The notes: generated from the letters alone by a model not told the origin. Positions 23,813 through 33,278 are shown, counted from the stretch's first letter. The stretch is DNA of 35,641 bases from an uncultured Clostridia bacterium (GCA_946186225.1 CAMHMK010000004.1:1-35641); one strand, 5' to 3'. Made by a program: numbers and translations.

Positions 23813-24745
23813 TCAGCCTGCGGAAGGCTCCCGTTCGAGGAGCTTCAGGGCCTTCGCCGCAACGTCCGGCGTCTCGTCGGGATAGAGCCAATGGATGCGC
23901 TCGTTGCGGCGGAACCAGGTGAGCTGGCGTTTGGCATAGTTGCGGGAGGCCTGCTTGATGCGTGCGGCGGCCTCCTGAACGGTGCATTCGCCGCGCAGTG
24001 CGCTCGCAAGCTCCTTGTATCCGATGGCCTGCATGGCCGTCGTCTTCGGATCGACGCCGCTTTGGAGCAGGCTGCGTACCTCCTCGGTCAGGCCTTGCGC
24101 CAGCATCTGATCCACCCGCGCATCGATGCGGGCATAGAGCTTCGCCCGGTCGCGGAAGTTCAGGCCGAACCAGAAGGGGGTATAGCGCGGGGGCCGCTGC
24201 TTGGACTGGGCGATGTGCCAGGACAGGGGCAGACCGGTGATCAGAAAGACCTCCATGGCCCGGATGATGCGCTTGCGGTCGGAGAGGTGGAGGCGCTCGG
24301 CGGTCTCGGGGTCGGCGTCCATGAGCATGTCATAGACGTATTCGATGCCCTTCTGCTCGGCGGCATCCTCCAGGAACTTCCGCTCGCCCTCGCGGGAGGG
24401 AGGGGCAAACTCCTCGCCCTTGACGAGGCTGTCCAGATACAGGCCGGTCCCGCCCGCCACGATGGCGGTCTTGCCGCGGCTGTGGATGTCGGTGATGGCC
24501 TCGGTGGCCAGGGCCACGTAGCGGCCCACGGAAAAGTCCTCGCCGGGGTCGGCCACGTCCAGCAGATGGTGGGGTACGCCGTCCATCTCCGCCTGGGTGG
24601 GCTTGGCGGTGCCGATATCCATGCCGCGGTAGATCTGCATGGAGTCGCAGGAGACGACCTCGCCATCCAGCGCCTTTGCCAGCTTGACTGCCAGGCCGGT
24701 TTTTCCGGAAGCGGTGGGTCCGGCAATACAAATCAGGTTGTTCAT
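23813..24745 (-). CDS. miaA: tRNA dimethylallyltransferase MiaA
   Basis: A 310-residue enzyme that transfers a dimethylallyl group to A37 of tRNAs reading codons starting with U. The P-loop GPTASGKT is near the N-terminus, followed by [39 protein letters not shown] and the tRNA-binding QAIGYKEL and [13 protein letters not shown] prefer the ATG at 24745; an alternative ATG at 24757 adds MKRD but abuts the GAGG RBS too closely. MiaB, encoded at the head of the same block, methylthiolates the MiaA product, so both steps of ms2i6A37 synthesis are in one gene set. Confidence 0.97.
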   Translation of the reverse strand: MNNLICIAGPTASGKTGLAVKLAKALDGEVVSCDSMQIYRGMDIGTAKPTQAEMDGVPHHLLDVADPGEDFSVGRYVALATEAITDIHSRGKTAIVAGGTGLYLDSLVKGEEFAPPSREGERKFLEDAAEQKGIEYVYDMLMDADPETAERLHLSDRKRIIRAMEVFLITGLPLSWHIAQSKQRPPRYTPFWFGLNFRDRAKLYARIDARVDQMLAQGLTEEVRSLLQSGVDPKTTAMQAIGYKELASALRGECTVQEAAARIKQASRNYAKRQLTWFRRNERIHWLYPDETPDVAAKALKLLEREPSAG

Positions 24746-24765
24746 GTCACGCTTCATTCCTCAGA

Positions 24766-26682
24766 TCAAGTAATTCGTTTGAACTGCTTCTCCAGTTGCC
24801 GACGGGTCAGAGTCATGCAGATCGGGCGGCCGTGGGGGCAGTATTTCAGATCCTCGCGGCGGAGGACCTCGGCGGCAAGCTGACGGAGCTCGGCGGGGTC
24901 GGTCTGCCAGCCGCCCTTGATGGCGGCCTTGCAGGCGATGGTGTGCAGGGCTGCCTCCCGCAGACCGGTCGGGGTATCGATGCGCCCGCTCTGCAGATGA
25001 CCGGCGATCTCGGAGAGGGTCGCCTCCGCGTCCGATTCCCGGACGTCGGAGGGGATCTGACGGACCAGCAGGTCGCCTTCGCCGAGGCCGTCCAGATCAA
25101 AGCCCAGGCTGAGCAGCAGGTCCCGGTTCTCCAGCAGGAGGGCGGCCTCTTCGGCATCCAGGCGGCAGGTGCGCGGGGTCAGGAGGGTCTGGCCGAGGAT
25201 CGTCGTCCCCTGGGCCATCAGTCGTTCAAAATTGATCCGCTCGTGGGCGGCGTGCTTATCGATGAACAGAACCTCGCCCGCCTGCTCCACGATGATATAG
25301 GTGTTCAAAACCTCGCCCACATAGCGGAAATCCGGCGTATTGGGCAGCTCCAGCCGCTGCTGGGCGGTCTCCTCGGCGGGGCGGGTGACCGGGCTGTGCA
25401 GGGCGGCGGGCTCCGGCTTGCGGAAGGTTTCGGCCACCATGGTCCGACTTGGCTCCGCCTTCGGGCCGGCCTGCAGGGCCTTGGAGACCTGCTCATACTC
25501 CCACTTGGTCATCGTGTGGACCGGGGGCGGGGCGGACTTCCGGTACTCGGCGGCAGTCATGCTTCGGAAGGCCTCGCCGGTCTTCCCCGCCGTCTGCGCG
25601 GCGGGTGACGGAGCGGGGCTCTGCGCCGGTCTCTGCGGCGCGGGCTCCTGCGGGATGGGCTTCTCCTGCGGCAGCTGCATCGGGGTCTGGCCGGAGGCAT
25701 GGGACAGGGCGCCCTTGACGCCGTAGTGTACGCAGTCGAAGATCTCCCGCTCGTTGAGGAACTTGACCTCGGTCTTGGCCGGGTGGACGTTCACGTCCAC
25801 CGCGGCGAGCGGGACCGTCAGATTCAGAACGCAGGAGGGGAAGCGCCCCACCATGAGCTGGTTTCGGTAGGCCTCCTCCAGAGCCGCGGTCAGGGTCTTG
25901 GAGCGGATCAGACGATGGTTGACATAAAATATCTGGTTGGATCGGGTCCCGCGGGTGGCGGTGGGCCGGGAGACGTAGCCGGAGACGGAGACCTTCTCCC
26001 ACTGGCTCTGCACGGGGATCATCTCCCCTGCCGCCTGGCGGCCCAGGACCGCATAGATCGCAGACAGCAGCTCCCCGTCGCCGGGGGTCTGGAGCTGGAG
26101 CTCCCCATCCTTGATCAGACGGAAGGAGATCTCCGGATGGGCCAGGGCCTGACGGCCCACAGCGGCGGCCGCAGCGGAGCCCTCGACCGAATCCCGCTTC
26201 ATGAACTTCATGCGGGCCGGGGTGTTATAGAACAGGTCGCGGACGATGATGGTCGTGCCCACGGGGCAGCCGGCGTCCTCGCATTCGAGGATCTTTCCGG
26301 CCTCCAGATGCAGGCGGGTACCCTCCAGGGCCCCCTCCACACGGGTCAGCAGGTCGATCTTGCTGACAGCCGCTGTGGCGGCCAAGGCTTCGCCCCGAAA
26401 GCCCAGGGTGCCGATGGCCTCTAAATCTTCCTTGCGGCGGAGCTTGGAGGTCGCGTGGCGCAGGAAGGCGGTCTTGGCGTCCTCCCGCTCCATGCCGCAG
26501 CCGTTGTCGGTGATGCGGAGGAAGGTCATGCCGCCGTTTTGGAGCTCCACGGAAATATTCCGGGCGCCGGCGTCTATGGAGTTTTCCACAAGCTCCTTGA
26601 CCACGGAGGCGGGCCGCTCTACGACCTCGCCCGCAGCAATCAGATTCGCAAGGTGGGGATCCAGCCGGAAAATGCTCGGCAT
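24766..26682 (-). CDS. mutL: DNA mismatch repair protein MutL
   Basis: A 638-residue MutL. The N-terminal GHKL ATPase shows VVKELVENSIDAGA, DNGCGM and GTLGFRGEAL. A Pro/Ala-rich linker covers about residues 330-440. The C-terminal dimerisation/endonuclease domain has DKHAAHERINFE near residue 475, which fits the DQHA(X)2E(X)4E metal motif of nicking MutL proteins with Lys for Gln. ACKAAIKGG and CPHGRPICM are the further metal-site motifs. So it should be a latent endonuclease, as in bacteria without MutH. AAAGGAG precedes the ATG. Confidence 0.98.
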   Translation of the reverse strand: MPSIFRLDPHLANLIAAGEVVERPASVVKELVENSIDAGARNISVELQNGGMTFLRITDNGCGMEREDAKTAFLRHATSKLRRKEDLEAIGTLGFRGEALAATAAVSKIDLLTRVEGALEGTRLHLEAGKILECEDAGCPVGTTIIVRDLFYNTPARMKFMKRDSVEGSAAAAAVGRQALAHPEISFRLIKDGELQLQTPGDGELLSAIYAVLGRQAAGEMIPVQSQWEKVSVSGYVSRPTATRGTRSNQIFYVNHRLIRSKTLTAALEEAYRNQLMVGRFPSCVLNLTVPLAAVDVNVHPAKTEVKFLNEREIFDCVHYGVKGALSHASGQTPMQLPQEKPIPQEPAPQRPAQSPAPSPAAQTAGKTGEAFRSMTAAEYRKSAPPPVHTMTKWEYEQVSKALQAGPKAEPSRTMVAETFRKPEPAALHSPVTRPAEETAQQRLELPNTPDFRYVGEVLNTYIIVEQAGEVLFIDKHAAHERINFERLMAQGTTILGQTLLTPRTCRLDAEEAALLLENRDLLLSLGFDLDGLGEGDLLVRQIPSDVRESDAEATLSEIAGHLQSGRIDTPTGLREAALHTIACKAAIKGGWQTDPAELRQLAAEVLRREDLKYCPHGRPICMTLTRRQLEKQFKRIT

Positions 26683-26697
26683 GGCGTTGTCTCCTTT

Positions 26698-27441
26698 CTA
26701 TGCCCGGCGCAGGAGGATCTGCGCAAGCAGGGCGATGGCATTGATGAGCGCGTGCAGGAAGACGGAGGTCCAGAGACTTCCGCTGCGCTCATAGACCCAG
26801 GCCAGGACCCAGCCCGCCGGCAGATAGGCCAGGACGTTGAGCAGGGTGACGCCGATGGGCTGCAGGGGAATCACGGCCCAGCAATGGGCCAGGGAAAAGA
26901 TCAGCATGGAGACCGCATAGGCCCAGAATCGGGAGCGGTCGTGGAGCTTCACGAAGAACAGGCCGCGGGTCAGGACCTCCTCGGTCAGCGGGGCCAGCAG
27001 GCAGAGCTGCACGATGGCAAGCCCGGGAACGGTCTGGGTATAGGACTCGACGGCGGACTGGTTGGCGTTGGCATAGGTCACGCCGAGCAGGGACGTCAGC
27101 AGCTGCTGGGCCCAGGCGGCGGCATAAGTCAGGCCGAAATAGGCCAGCAGCCCCAGGAACAGATGTCCGAACAGGTTCCAGCCGATGCCGGTCAGCCGGC
27201 GGAGCTGATCCGCCAGATAGCGGCGGAAGATCAGCGTCACCAAACCCAGATTGAGGATGCCGTAGGTCAGGTTGATCCTGGCGCTATTGAGCGCAGCATT
27301 CGAGGTGGGCCAGAGCCATCTGACCAGGAAGTAGGCCAGAAACGTGCTGCCCAACAGGAACATCGGCCAGTACAGCAGCCCGCCGATCCATTCGGATCTC
27401 CGAAGGCTGCCCAGGTCAAACGTTTTCGTATCCTTCTGCAT
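26698..27441 (-). CDS. CPBP-family intramembrane metalloprotease-like protein
   Basis: A 247-residue multi-pass protein (about six helices) of the CPBP/Abi group. The conserved sites are Glu154-Glu155 with Arg159 in APLTEEVLTRGLFF, His186 in FSLAHCW and His230/Asn234 in FLHALINA. The substrate is unknown. The start lies 4 nt after the mutS stop codon, whose TAA region also provides the GGAG RBS, and mutL follows 15 nt downstream. An unrelated membrane protease sitting between mutS and mutL is a slightly unusual insertion. Confidence 0.93.
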   Translation of the reverse strand: MQKDTKTFDLGSLRRSEWIGGLLYWPMFLLGSTFLAYFLVRWLWPTSNAALNSARINLTYGILNLGLVTLIFRRYLADQLRRLTGIGWNLFGHLFLGLLAYFGLTYAAAWAQQLLTSLLGVTYANANQSAVESYTQTVPGLAIVQLCLLAPLTEEVLTRGLFFVKLHDRSRFWAYAVSMLIFSLAHCWAVIPLQPIGVTLLNVLAYLPAGWVLAWVYERSGSLWTSVFLHALINAIALLAQILLRRA

Positions 27442-27444
27442 GCC

Positions 27445-30057
27445 TTACTCCGTCATCTTTTTCAGCTCGTAGATCGTGTTCAAAGCCTCCAGCGGGGTCA
27501 TGGTCTCGGGCGACAGGGCTTCGATCCGCTTGCGGATATCGTCGCTGACCGGGTCGGCCAGGAAGGTCTGATCCATGCCAAGCTGGGTCTCGTAGAGCGG
27601 GGTCTTGACCGGGACCAGGATCTTCGTGGGGCCCTTGTCCTCCAAGTCCTTCAAAATCTGACGCGCCCGCTTCACCACGCGGTCGGGCAGACCGGCCAGG
27701 CGGGCGACGTCCACGCCGAAGCTGCCGTCGGCCGCGCCGGGGATGATCTTCCGCAGGAAGATGATCTCATCCTTGCGCCGCTTGACCGAGACGTTGTAGT
27801 TCTTCATCTCGGGGTGGTCCTCGGCCAGGACCGTCAGCTCGTGATAGTGGGTGGCAAAGAGGGTCCGGCATCCGATGCGCAGACGGTCGGAGACGTACTC
27901 CAAAACGGCCTGGGCGATCGCCATGCCGTCATAGGTGGCCGTGCCGCGCCCGATCTCATCCAGGATCAGCAGGCTGCGGGGCGTGGCGTTGCGGAGGATA
28001 TCCGAGACCTCGGACATCTCCACCATGAAGGTGGACTGTCCGGCGGCCAGGTCGTCCGATGCGCCAACGCGGGTGAAGAGCTTGTCCACCACGCCGATCC
28101 GGGCGGATCTCGCCGGGACGAAGCTGCCCATCTGGGCCATCAGAACGATCAGCGCCACCTGGCGCATATAGGTGGATTTGCCGGCCATATTGGGTCCGGT
28201 CAGGATGCAGACCCGCTCCCGGGTCCCGTCCAGCCGGGTATCGTTCGGGACGAAGAGCCCGCTGTCGAGCACCTGCTCCACGACGGGGTGACGGCCGTCC
28301 TTGATCTCGATGACCTCGGTCAGATCGACCTCCGGGCGGCAGTAGTTGTTCCGCACGGCCAGCTCCGCGAGGTTGCAGAGCACGTCCGCCGCAGCGATGG
28401 CGCGGGAGGACTGCTGGATGCGGGCTGCGGCGGCGGACAGCGCCTCGCGCAGCTTTGTGAAGGCCTCATACTCCAGGGCGTTGACGCGTTCCTTGGCTCC
28501 GAGGATGGTTTTTTCCAGCTCCTTGAGCTCCTCGGTGATGTAGCGCTCGCCGTTGACCAGGGTCTGCTTGCGGATCCAGCTGTCCGGGACCAGATTCACC
28601 TGGCCCTTGGCGACCTCGATATAGTAGCCGAACACGCGGTTATAGCCCACGCGGAGATTCCGGATGCCGGTCTTCTCCTTCTCCCGGGCCTCGATGCCGG
28701 CCAGGGTGTCCTTGCCGCCGGACATGATGTCCCGCAGCCGGTCGATCTCCGGGGAGAAGCCCGCCCGGATGAAGCCGCCCTCGCGGACCGAGAAGGGGGG
28801 CTCGTCGGTGATCGCGGCAAGGACGCCCTCGCGCAGGTCGGTCAGATCGTCGAGCTCCTCGGCGACCACGCAGAGCATGGCCGAGTGGAAGCCGGAGAGA
28901 ATGGTCTTGAGGGCCGGAAGGTTCGCGCTGCCCTGGGCCAGCTGGAGCAGGTCCCGGGCGTTTGCAGTGCCGGTGACGATGCGGGCCGTGACCCGCTCGA
29001 GGTCTGTGACGGTCCGGAGCGCCTCGCGGAGATTCTGCCGGGGCAGGGTCTGCTTGGTCAGCTCCTCCACGGCATCGAGACGAATGTCAATCTCCTTCGG
29101 GTTGCGCAGGGGCTTTTCCATCCAGGCGCGGAGCATGCGGGAGCCCATCGCAGTCCCGGTGTGGTCCAGGACCCAGAGCAGGCTGCCCTTTTTCTCCTTG
29201 GCGCGGAGGGTCTGGGTCAGCTCCAGGTTGCGGCGTGCCGTCTGGTCCAGCTCCAGGAAGCGGCCGGACTGGTAGTAATCCAGATGGCGGATGTGGCTCA
29301 GATCGCCCTTCTGCAGATCCTTGAGGGTCCGAAGGAGGGCGCCGAGGGCCAGCATGACCGGCTCCGGCAGATCGGAGAGGTCGCAGTCAAACTGGGCGGC
29401 GACCAGGCTCCGGGCGGCAGTTGGATCATAGATGCGCTCCTGCCCCACGTTGACCGCGCAGCCCAGACGCACCTGAACGTCCAGCGTGAAATGCTCCACC
29501 TGGGCCAGGGCGAGGTTCACCAGCAGCTCCCGGGGCTCGAAGCGGCCCAGCTCGTTGAAGGCCTTCTCGCGGGCGTCGGCCCCTGTGCAGAGGGTGGCCA
29601 GAGCCTCGCCGGTGGAGATGTCCACCAGGGCCGCGCCGATATCGCCGGCTTGGTCCACATAGACTGAGGCATAGTAGTTGTTCTTGTGCTCCTCCAGCAT
29701 GGAGCTCTCCACCACGGTGGCCGGGGTGATGATGCGGATGACGTCCCGGTCCACCAGGCCCTTTGCCAGCGCCGGGTCCTCCATCTGCTCGCAGATGGCG
29801 ACCTTGTAGCCCTTGGCCACCAGGCGGGCAATATAGCCCTCCGCGGAATGGTAGGGCACACCGCACATCGGAGTGCGTTCCTCCGCGGCCTTGCCGCGGT
29901 CCCGTGTGGTCAGCGTCAGATCAAGCTCCCGGGCGGCAGTGACGGCGTCCTCGTCGAACATCTCATAGAAGTCGCCCAGCCGGAAAAACAGCAGGCAATC
30001 CGGATGCTGCTCGTGGATCTGCAGATATTGCTTCCGCATTGGGGTAAGCTCTGCCAT
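27445..30057 (-). CDS. mutS: DNA mismatch repair protein MutS
   Basis: An 870-residue MutS, which recognises mismatches as a dimer and recruits MutL. The mismatch-wedge FYE is in LGDFYEMFDED near residue 40. Connector, lever and clamp domains follow. The C-terminal ABC-type ATPase has ILTGPNMAGKSTYMRQ near residue 620, the Walker B LLILDEIGRGTATYDG and ATHYHEL. AAAGGAGG lies 11 nt before the ATG. The gene follows miaB by 34 nt in the same direction. Confidence 0.98.
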   Translation of the reverse strand: MAELTPMRKQYLQIHEQHPDCLLFFRLGDFYEMFDEDAVTAARELDLTLTTRDRGKAAEERTPMCGVPYHSAEGYIARLVAKGYKVAICEQMEDPALAKGLVDRDVIRIITPATVVESSMLEEHKNNYYASVYVDQAGDIGAALVDISTGEALATLCTGADAREKAFNELGRFEPRELLVNLALAQVEHFTLDVQVRLGCAVNVGQERIYDPTAARSLVAAQFDCDLSDLPEPVMLALGALLRTLKDLQKGDLSHIRHLDYYQSGRFLELDQTARRNLELTQTLRAKEKKGSLLWVLDHTGTAMGSRMLRAWMEKPLRNPKEIDIRLDAVEELTKQTLPRQNLREALRTVTDLERVTARIVTGTANARDLLQLAQGSANLPALKTILSGFHSAMLCVVAEELDDLTDLREGVLAAITDEPPFSVREGGFIRAGFSPEIDRLRDIMSGGKDTLAGIEAREKEKTGIRNLRVGYNRVFGYYIEVAKGQVNLVPDSWIRKQTLVNGERYITEELKELEKTILGAKERVNALEYEAFTKLREALSAAAARIQQSSRAIAAADVLCNLAELAVRNNYCRPEVDLTEVIEIKDGRHPVVEQVLDSGLFVPNDTRLDGTRERVCILTGPNMAGKSTYMRQVALIVLMAQMGSFVPARSARIGVVDKLFTRVGASDDLAAGQSTFMVEMSEVSDILRNATPRSLLILDEIGRGTATYDGMAIAQAVLEYVSDRLRIGCRTLFATHYHELTVLAEDHPEMKNYNVSVKRRKDEIIFLRKIIPGAADGSFGVDVARLAGLPDRVVKRARQILKDLEDKGPTKILVPVKTPLYETQLGMDQTFLADPVSDDIRKRIEALSPETMTPLEALNTIYELKKMTE

Positions 30058-30091
30058 AGTGGGATGTTCCTCCTTTGAACGGACGCGGGTG

Positions 30092-31498
30092 CTACGCGCT
30101 GATCTCAGCGACCAGCGACCAGGTGGTCGCGTCGGTGATCGTGACGGAAATGAATTGGCCGATCAGCTCCTTCCCACCCGAAAAGCGGACCAGCCGGCCG
30201 CCGTCGGTGCGGGCAGTGAGTCGGTCGCCGTCCACGCCGTCGACAAGGACGCGGAGGGTCTTGCCGATATAATCCCGGTGTTTTTCCTCCGAGATCCGGT
30301 TTTGCAGGGCGACCAGGCGGTCAAAGCGGGCGTTCTTCTCGGTCTTGGGCGTCGGGTCGTCCATCTTCGCCGCGGGCGTGCCGGGGCGGGGCGAGAAGAT
30401 GAAGGTGAACAGGGCGTCGAAGCGGACCTGCTCGATCAGCGATAAGGTGTCCTCAAACTCCTCGGCGGTCTCGCCGGGGAAGCCGACAATGACGTCGGAG
30501 GTGAAGACAATGTCGGGCATGACCCTGCGCCCGTATTCGATCAGGCTCAGATACTGGCCGCGGTCATAGTGGCGGTTCATGGCCTTGAGCACCCGGTCGT
30601 TCCCCGACTGGAAGGGAAGGTGGAACTGGTGGGCAATCTTCGGATGAGCGGCCATGACGTCGAACAGCTTATGGCTGGCGTCCCGGGGGTGGGAGGTCAT
30701 GAAGCGGAGGACGAATTCCCCCTCCAGCTCCGCAATGGAGGCCAGGAGGTCTGCAAAGTCCACGCCGAGGCCCAGGTCCTTGCCGTAGGAGTTGACGTTC
30801 TGCCCCAGCACCGTGATGTCCTTATAGCCCTGGGCGATCAGGTCCCGGCACTCGGCCAGGATGTCCTCCGGCAGGCGGCTGCGCTCGCGGCCGCGGACGT
30901 AGGGGACGATGCAGTAGGTGCAGAAATTGTTGCAGCCGTACATGATGGAGACCCAGGCCTTGAGACGGTTCGTGCGCACCACGGGCAGTCCCTCGGCGAT
31001 GGCCCCGGCAGAATCCTCGGTGGCAAAGGTCTTTTTGTGCCGGATCAGCACGCGGTAGAGCAGCTCCGGGAACTGCCAGAGGTGGTGCGGATTGAACAGG
31101 CCGTCCACATGGGGATAGCTCTTCTTCATCCGCGCGGCAACCTCGGGCTGGCCCATCATGCAGCCGCAGACAAAGATTTTCTGCCCCGGGTGGCGGCGCT
31201 TGGTGTGGACCAGGGCGCCCACGTTGCCGAAGACGCGCTGCTCGGCGTGCTCGCGGATGGCACAGGTATTGATGACGATGACGTCGGCCTCGTCCGGGCC
31301 GTCGGTCAGACCGTAGCCGCAGCGCTCCAGCATTCCGCGCAGCTGCTCGGAATCGGCCTCGTTCTGCTGACAGCCGTAGGTCTCCACGTAGGCCAGCGGC
31401 GTCTTGCCCTGGCCCTCCCAGAAGCTTTTGATATAGTCGCTGATCTCAGCCTGGCGGCGCAGGTCCTCGGCGGAGATCAGGGGTGTTTTCCGTTCCAA
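30092..31498 (-). CDS. miaB: tRNA-2-methylthio-N6-dimethylallyladenosine synthase MiaB
   Basis: A 468-residue radical-SAM methylthiotransferase that converts i6A37 to ms2i6A37 in tRNA. The start is TTG at 31498, with GGAGGAG 7 nt upstream. The N-terminal domain holds three cluster Cys (YGCQQNEAD with Cys43, INTCAIRE, VCGCMMGQ). The radical-SAM triad is CNNFCTYC, followed by GQNVNSYG, and a TRAM domain forms the C-terminus. It heads the long minus-strand gene block and has a good promoter. Confidence 0.97.
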   Translation of the reverse strand: MERKTPLISAEDLRRQAEISDYIKSFWEGQGKTPLAYVETYGCQQNEADSEQLRGMLERCGYGLTDGPDEADVIVINTCAIREHAEQRVFGNVGALVHTKRRHPGQKIFVCGCMMGQPEVAARMKKSYPHVDGLFNPHHLWQFPELLYRVLIRHKKTFATEDSAGAIAEGLPVVRTNRLKAWVSIMYGCNNFCTYCIVPYVRGRERSRLPEDILAECRDLIAQGYKDITVLGQNVNSYGKDLGLGVDFADLLASIAELEGEFVLRFMTSHPRDASHKLFDVMAAHPKIAHQFHLPFQSGNDRVLKAMNRHYDRGQYLSLIEYGRRVMPDIVFTSDVIVGFPGETAEEFEDTLSLIEQVRFDALFTFIFSPRPGTPAAKMDDPTPKTEKNARFDRLVALQNRISEEKHRDYIGKTLRVLVDGVDGDRLTARTDGGRLVRFSGGKELIGQFISVTITDATTWSLVAEISA

Positions 31499-31548
31499 AG
31501 TTCGCTCCTCCGATCAATTTCGATCCAATTCCCATTTTAATTCATAAT

Positions 31549-31577
31549 ATTATAGCATTATCCGCCCCGGAATGCAA
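31549..31577 (-). promoter_or_regulatory. Promoter of the miaB-mutS-mutL-miaA block
   Basis: On the minus strand, TTGCAT (31572-31577), 17 bp and TATAAT (31549-31554), about 50 bp before the miaB start. It is divergent from the mgtE promoter. Confidence 0.8.
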
Positions 31578-31633
31578 GGTTGGATTTTTCGCGCTGTCCG
31601 ATGGATTTGTGTGGGATTTTTCCCCGTTTTCAG

Positions 31634-31662
31634 TTGACAACCCGCCGCGATTCGGGTATGAT
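31634..31662 (+). promoter_or_regulatory. mgtE promoter
   Basis: TTGACA (31634-31639), 17 bp, TATGAT (31657-31662). It implies a start near 31669 and a 5' leader of about 218 nt. Confidence 0.85.
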
Positions 31663-31668
31663 AAGCAG

Positions 31669-31886
31669 AGGGATTCGTCGCCTGTCGACGGACTCCGTGA
31701 AACCCAAATCGAGAGGAAGTGAAGCGCTATGGACGCAGGGAACCCCGGGAGTACGGTGCCGGGCCGAAGTTGTTCGGTGAGGGCCGCTCTGCGTGAGACG
31801 GCGCTTCGCTGACGACTGCCCAGCACCTGCACGCCGGACCCGAACCGCAAGGCGGTTCAACATAAAACCGGATTGGAGGTACAGAA
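31669..31886 (+). ncRNA. Structured 5' leader of mgtE, candidate riboswitch of unknown class
   Basis: Foldable elements in order: a hairpin UCGUCG/CGACGG (31675-31691), and a 10-bp closing stem GUGAAGCGCU/GGCGCUUCGC (about 31719-31729 with 31800-31809). Inside lies ACGCAG/CUGCGU (31733-31738 with 31789-31794), which encloses two hairpins, CCCGG/CCGGG and CCGAA/UUCGG. A GAACCGC/GCGGUUC hairpin (31842-31858) comes next, then the mgtE RBS. No intrinsic terminator with U tract was seen, so translational control would be more likely. I looked for the M-box signature (AGGUGAGGCUCC and related segments), which often precedes mgtE, and did not find it. Confidence 0.5.
31729..31812 (+). CDS. Possible 27-codon upstream ORF in the mgtE leader
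   Basis: An ATG preceded by AGAGGAAG at 9-10 nt opens a 27-residue frame beginning MDAGNPGSTVPGRS and ending in an Arg-rich stretch. It starts at the 5' strand and stops at the 3' strand of the leader's long closing stem. Translation of it would disrupt that stem, so it could be a regulatory leader peptide. It could equally be a chance frame in structured RNA. Confidence 0.3.
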   Translation: MDAGNPGSTVPGRSCSVRAALRETALR

Positions 31887-33278
31887 ATGGCAGAACATAC
31901 CATCATCATGCAGACCACGCTGCAAAAGCTGCTGGAAGAAAAGAAGTATTCCACCCTGCGGGACATTCTCGTCACGATGAATCCCGCGGACATCGCGGCC
32001 ATCTTTGACGAGATGGAGGCCGCACGCCTGCCCCTGCTCTATCGGCTGCTGCCGAAGGAGCTGGCCGCCGACACCTTCGTTGAGATGGAGCCCGAGGCCC
32101 AGGAGCTGCTGATTCGCGGCTTTTCTGACGCCGAGCTGAAGGACGTGCTCGACGAACTCTTTGTGGACGACGCCGTGGACATCATCGAGGAGATGCCCGC
32201 CACGGTGGTCCGCAGGATCCTGGCCCAGGCCGCCCCGGAGATGCGGACCTCGATCAACGAGATCCTGCGCTACCCCGAAAACTCCGCCGGCTCGATCATG
32301 ACCACCGAGTACGTCGACCTCTCCCCCACGCTGACCGTGGCGGAGGCGATCACCCGCATCCGCCGCACCGGCATCGACAAGGAGACCATCTACACCTGCT
32401 ACGTCATCCGCAACCGCGTTCTGATGGGCGTGGTGACGGTCAAGGATCTGCTGCTCACCTCGGACGACGACACAACGATCGAGTCCATCATGTCCACCAA
32501 CGTCATCGCTGTGAACACCCACGACGACCAGGAGGAAGTCGCTCAGATGTTCTCCAAGTACGACTTCATGGCCCTGCCGGTGGTGGACGCGGAAAACCGC
32601 CTGGTCGGCATCATCACCTTCGACGACGCGATGGACGTCATGGAAGAAGAGGCCACCGAGGATATCGAAAAGATGGCCGCCATCATCCCCTCGGAGAAGC
32701 CCTACATGAGCATGACCCCCTTCGAGATCTGGAAGAACCGTATCCCCTGGCTGATGCTGCTGATGGTCTCGGCCACCTTTACCGGCATCATCATCTCCCG
32801 CTTTGAGTCTGCCCTGTCCAAGCTGGTGATCCTCACCGCCTTCATTCCGATGCTGATGGACACCGCCGGCAACTCCGGCTCCCAGGCCTCGGTCACGATC
32901 ATCCGCGGTCTGAGTCTGAACGAGATCGAGTTCTCCGACATTCTGCAGATCATCTGGAAGGAGACCCGCGTCGCTGTCCTCTGCGGTCTGAGCCTGGCGG
33001 TTGCCTGCTTCGGCAAGATCCTGCTGGTGGACTATTTGATCCTCGGCAGCTTTGCCGAGGTCACCATGGCAAGCCCCTTCCTGATCATTGGCGTCATCTG
33101 CGTCACGCTGGCGATCACGGTTCTCTTTGCCAAGGTCGTCGGCTGCACCCTGCCGCTGTTTGCCAAGAAGCTGGGCTTCGACCCGGCCGTCATGGCCAGC
33201 CCCTTCATCACGACCATTGTGGACGCACTCTCGCTTCTGGTCTACTTCGGCGTGGCGAGCCTCTTCCTGCCCATTTAA
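31887..33278 (+). CDS. mgtE: Magnesium transporter MgtE
   Basis: A 463-residue Mg2+ channel. The cytosolic N domain (about 10-130) has acidic repeats, such as LFVDDAVDIIEEMP. Two CBS domains follow (about 135-255; SAGSIMTTEYVDLSP, YVIRNRVLMGVVTVKDLL, LVGIITFDDAMDVMEEEA), which close the pore when Mg2+ is bound. The membrane part has five helices from about 285, with MLMDTAGNSGSQAS and PFITTIVDALSLLVYF. GGAGG precedes the ATG. The long leader suggests control by the metal or another signal at the RNA level. Confidence 0.97.
   Translation: MAEHTIIMQTTLQKLLEEKKYSTLRDILVTMNPADIAAIFDEMEAARLPLLYRLLPKELAADTFVEMEPEAQELLIRGFSDAELKDVLDELFVDDAVDIIEEMPATVVRRILAQAAPEMRTSINEILRYPENSAGSIMTTEYVDLSPTLTVAEAITRIRRTGIDKETIYTCYVIRNRVLMGVVTVKDLLLTSDDDTTIESIMSTNVIAVNTHDDQEEVAQMFSKYDFMALPVVDAENRLVGIITFDDAMDVMEEEATEDIEKMAAIIPSEKPYMSMTPFEIWKNRIPWLMLLMVSATFTGIIISRFESALSKLVILTAFIPMLMDTAGNSGSQASVTIIRGLSLNEIEFSDILQIIWKETRVAVLCGLSLAVACFGKILLVDYLILGSFAEVTMASPFLIIGVICVTLAITVLFAKVVGCTLPLFAKKLGFDPAVMASPFITTIVDALSLLVYFGVASLFLPI

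Noticed and set aside
26455..29667. A 1,070-codon open frame on the plus strand
   Set aside because: Antisense to mutS, the CPBP gene and mutL, all of which are certain. It has no RBS or domain support.
31669..31886. M-box (ykoK) riboswitch ahead of mgtE
   Set aside because: The conserved M-box segments, such as AGGUGAGGCUCC, are not present. I therefore list the leader as an unknown structured RNA.
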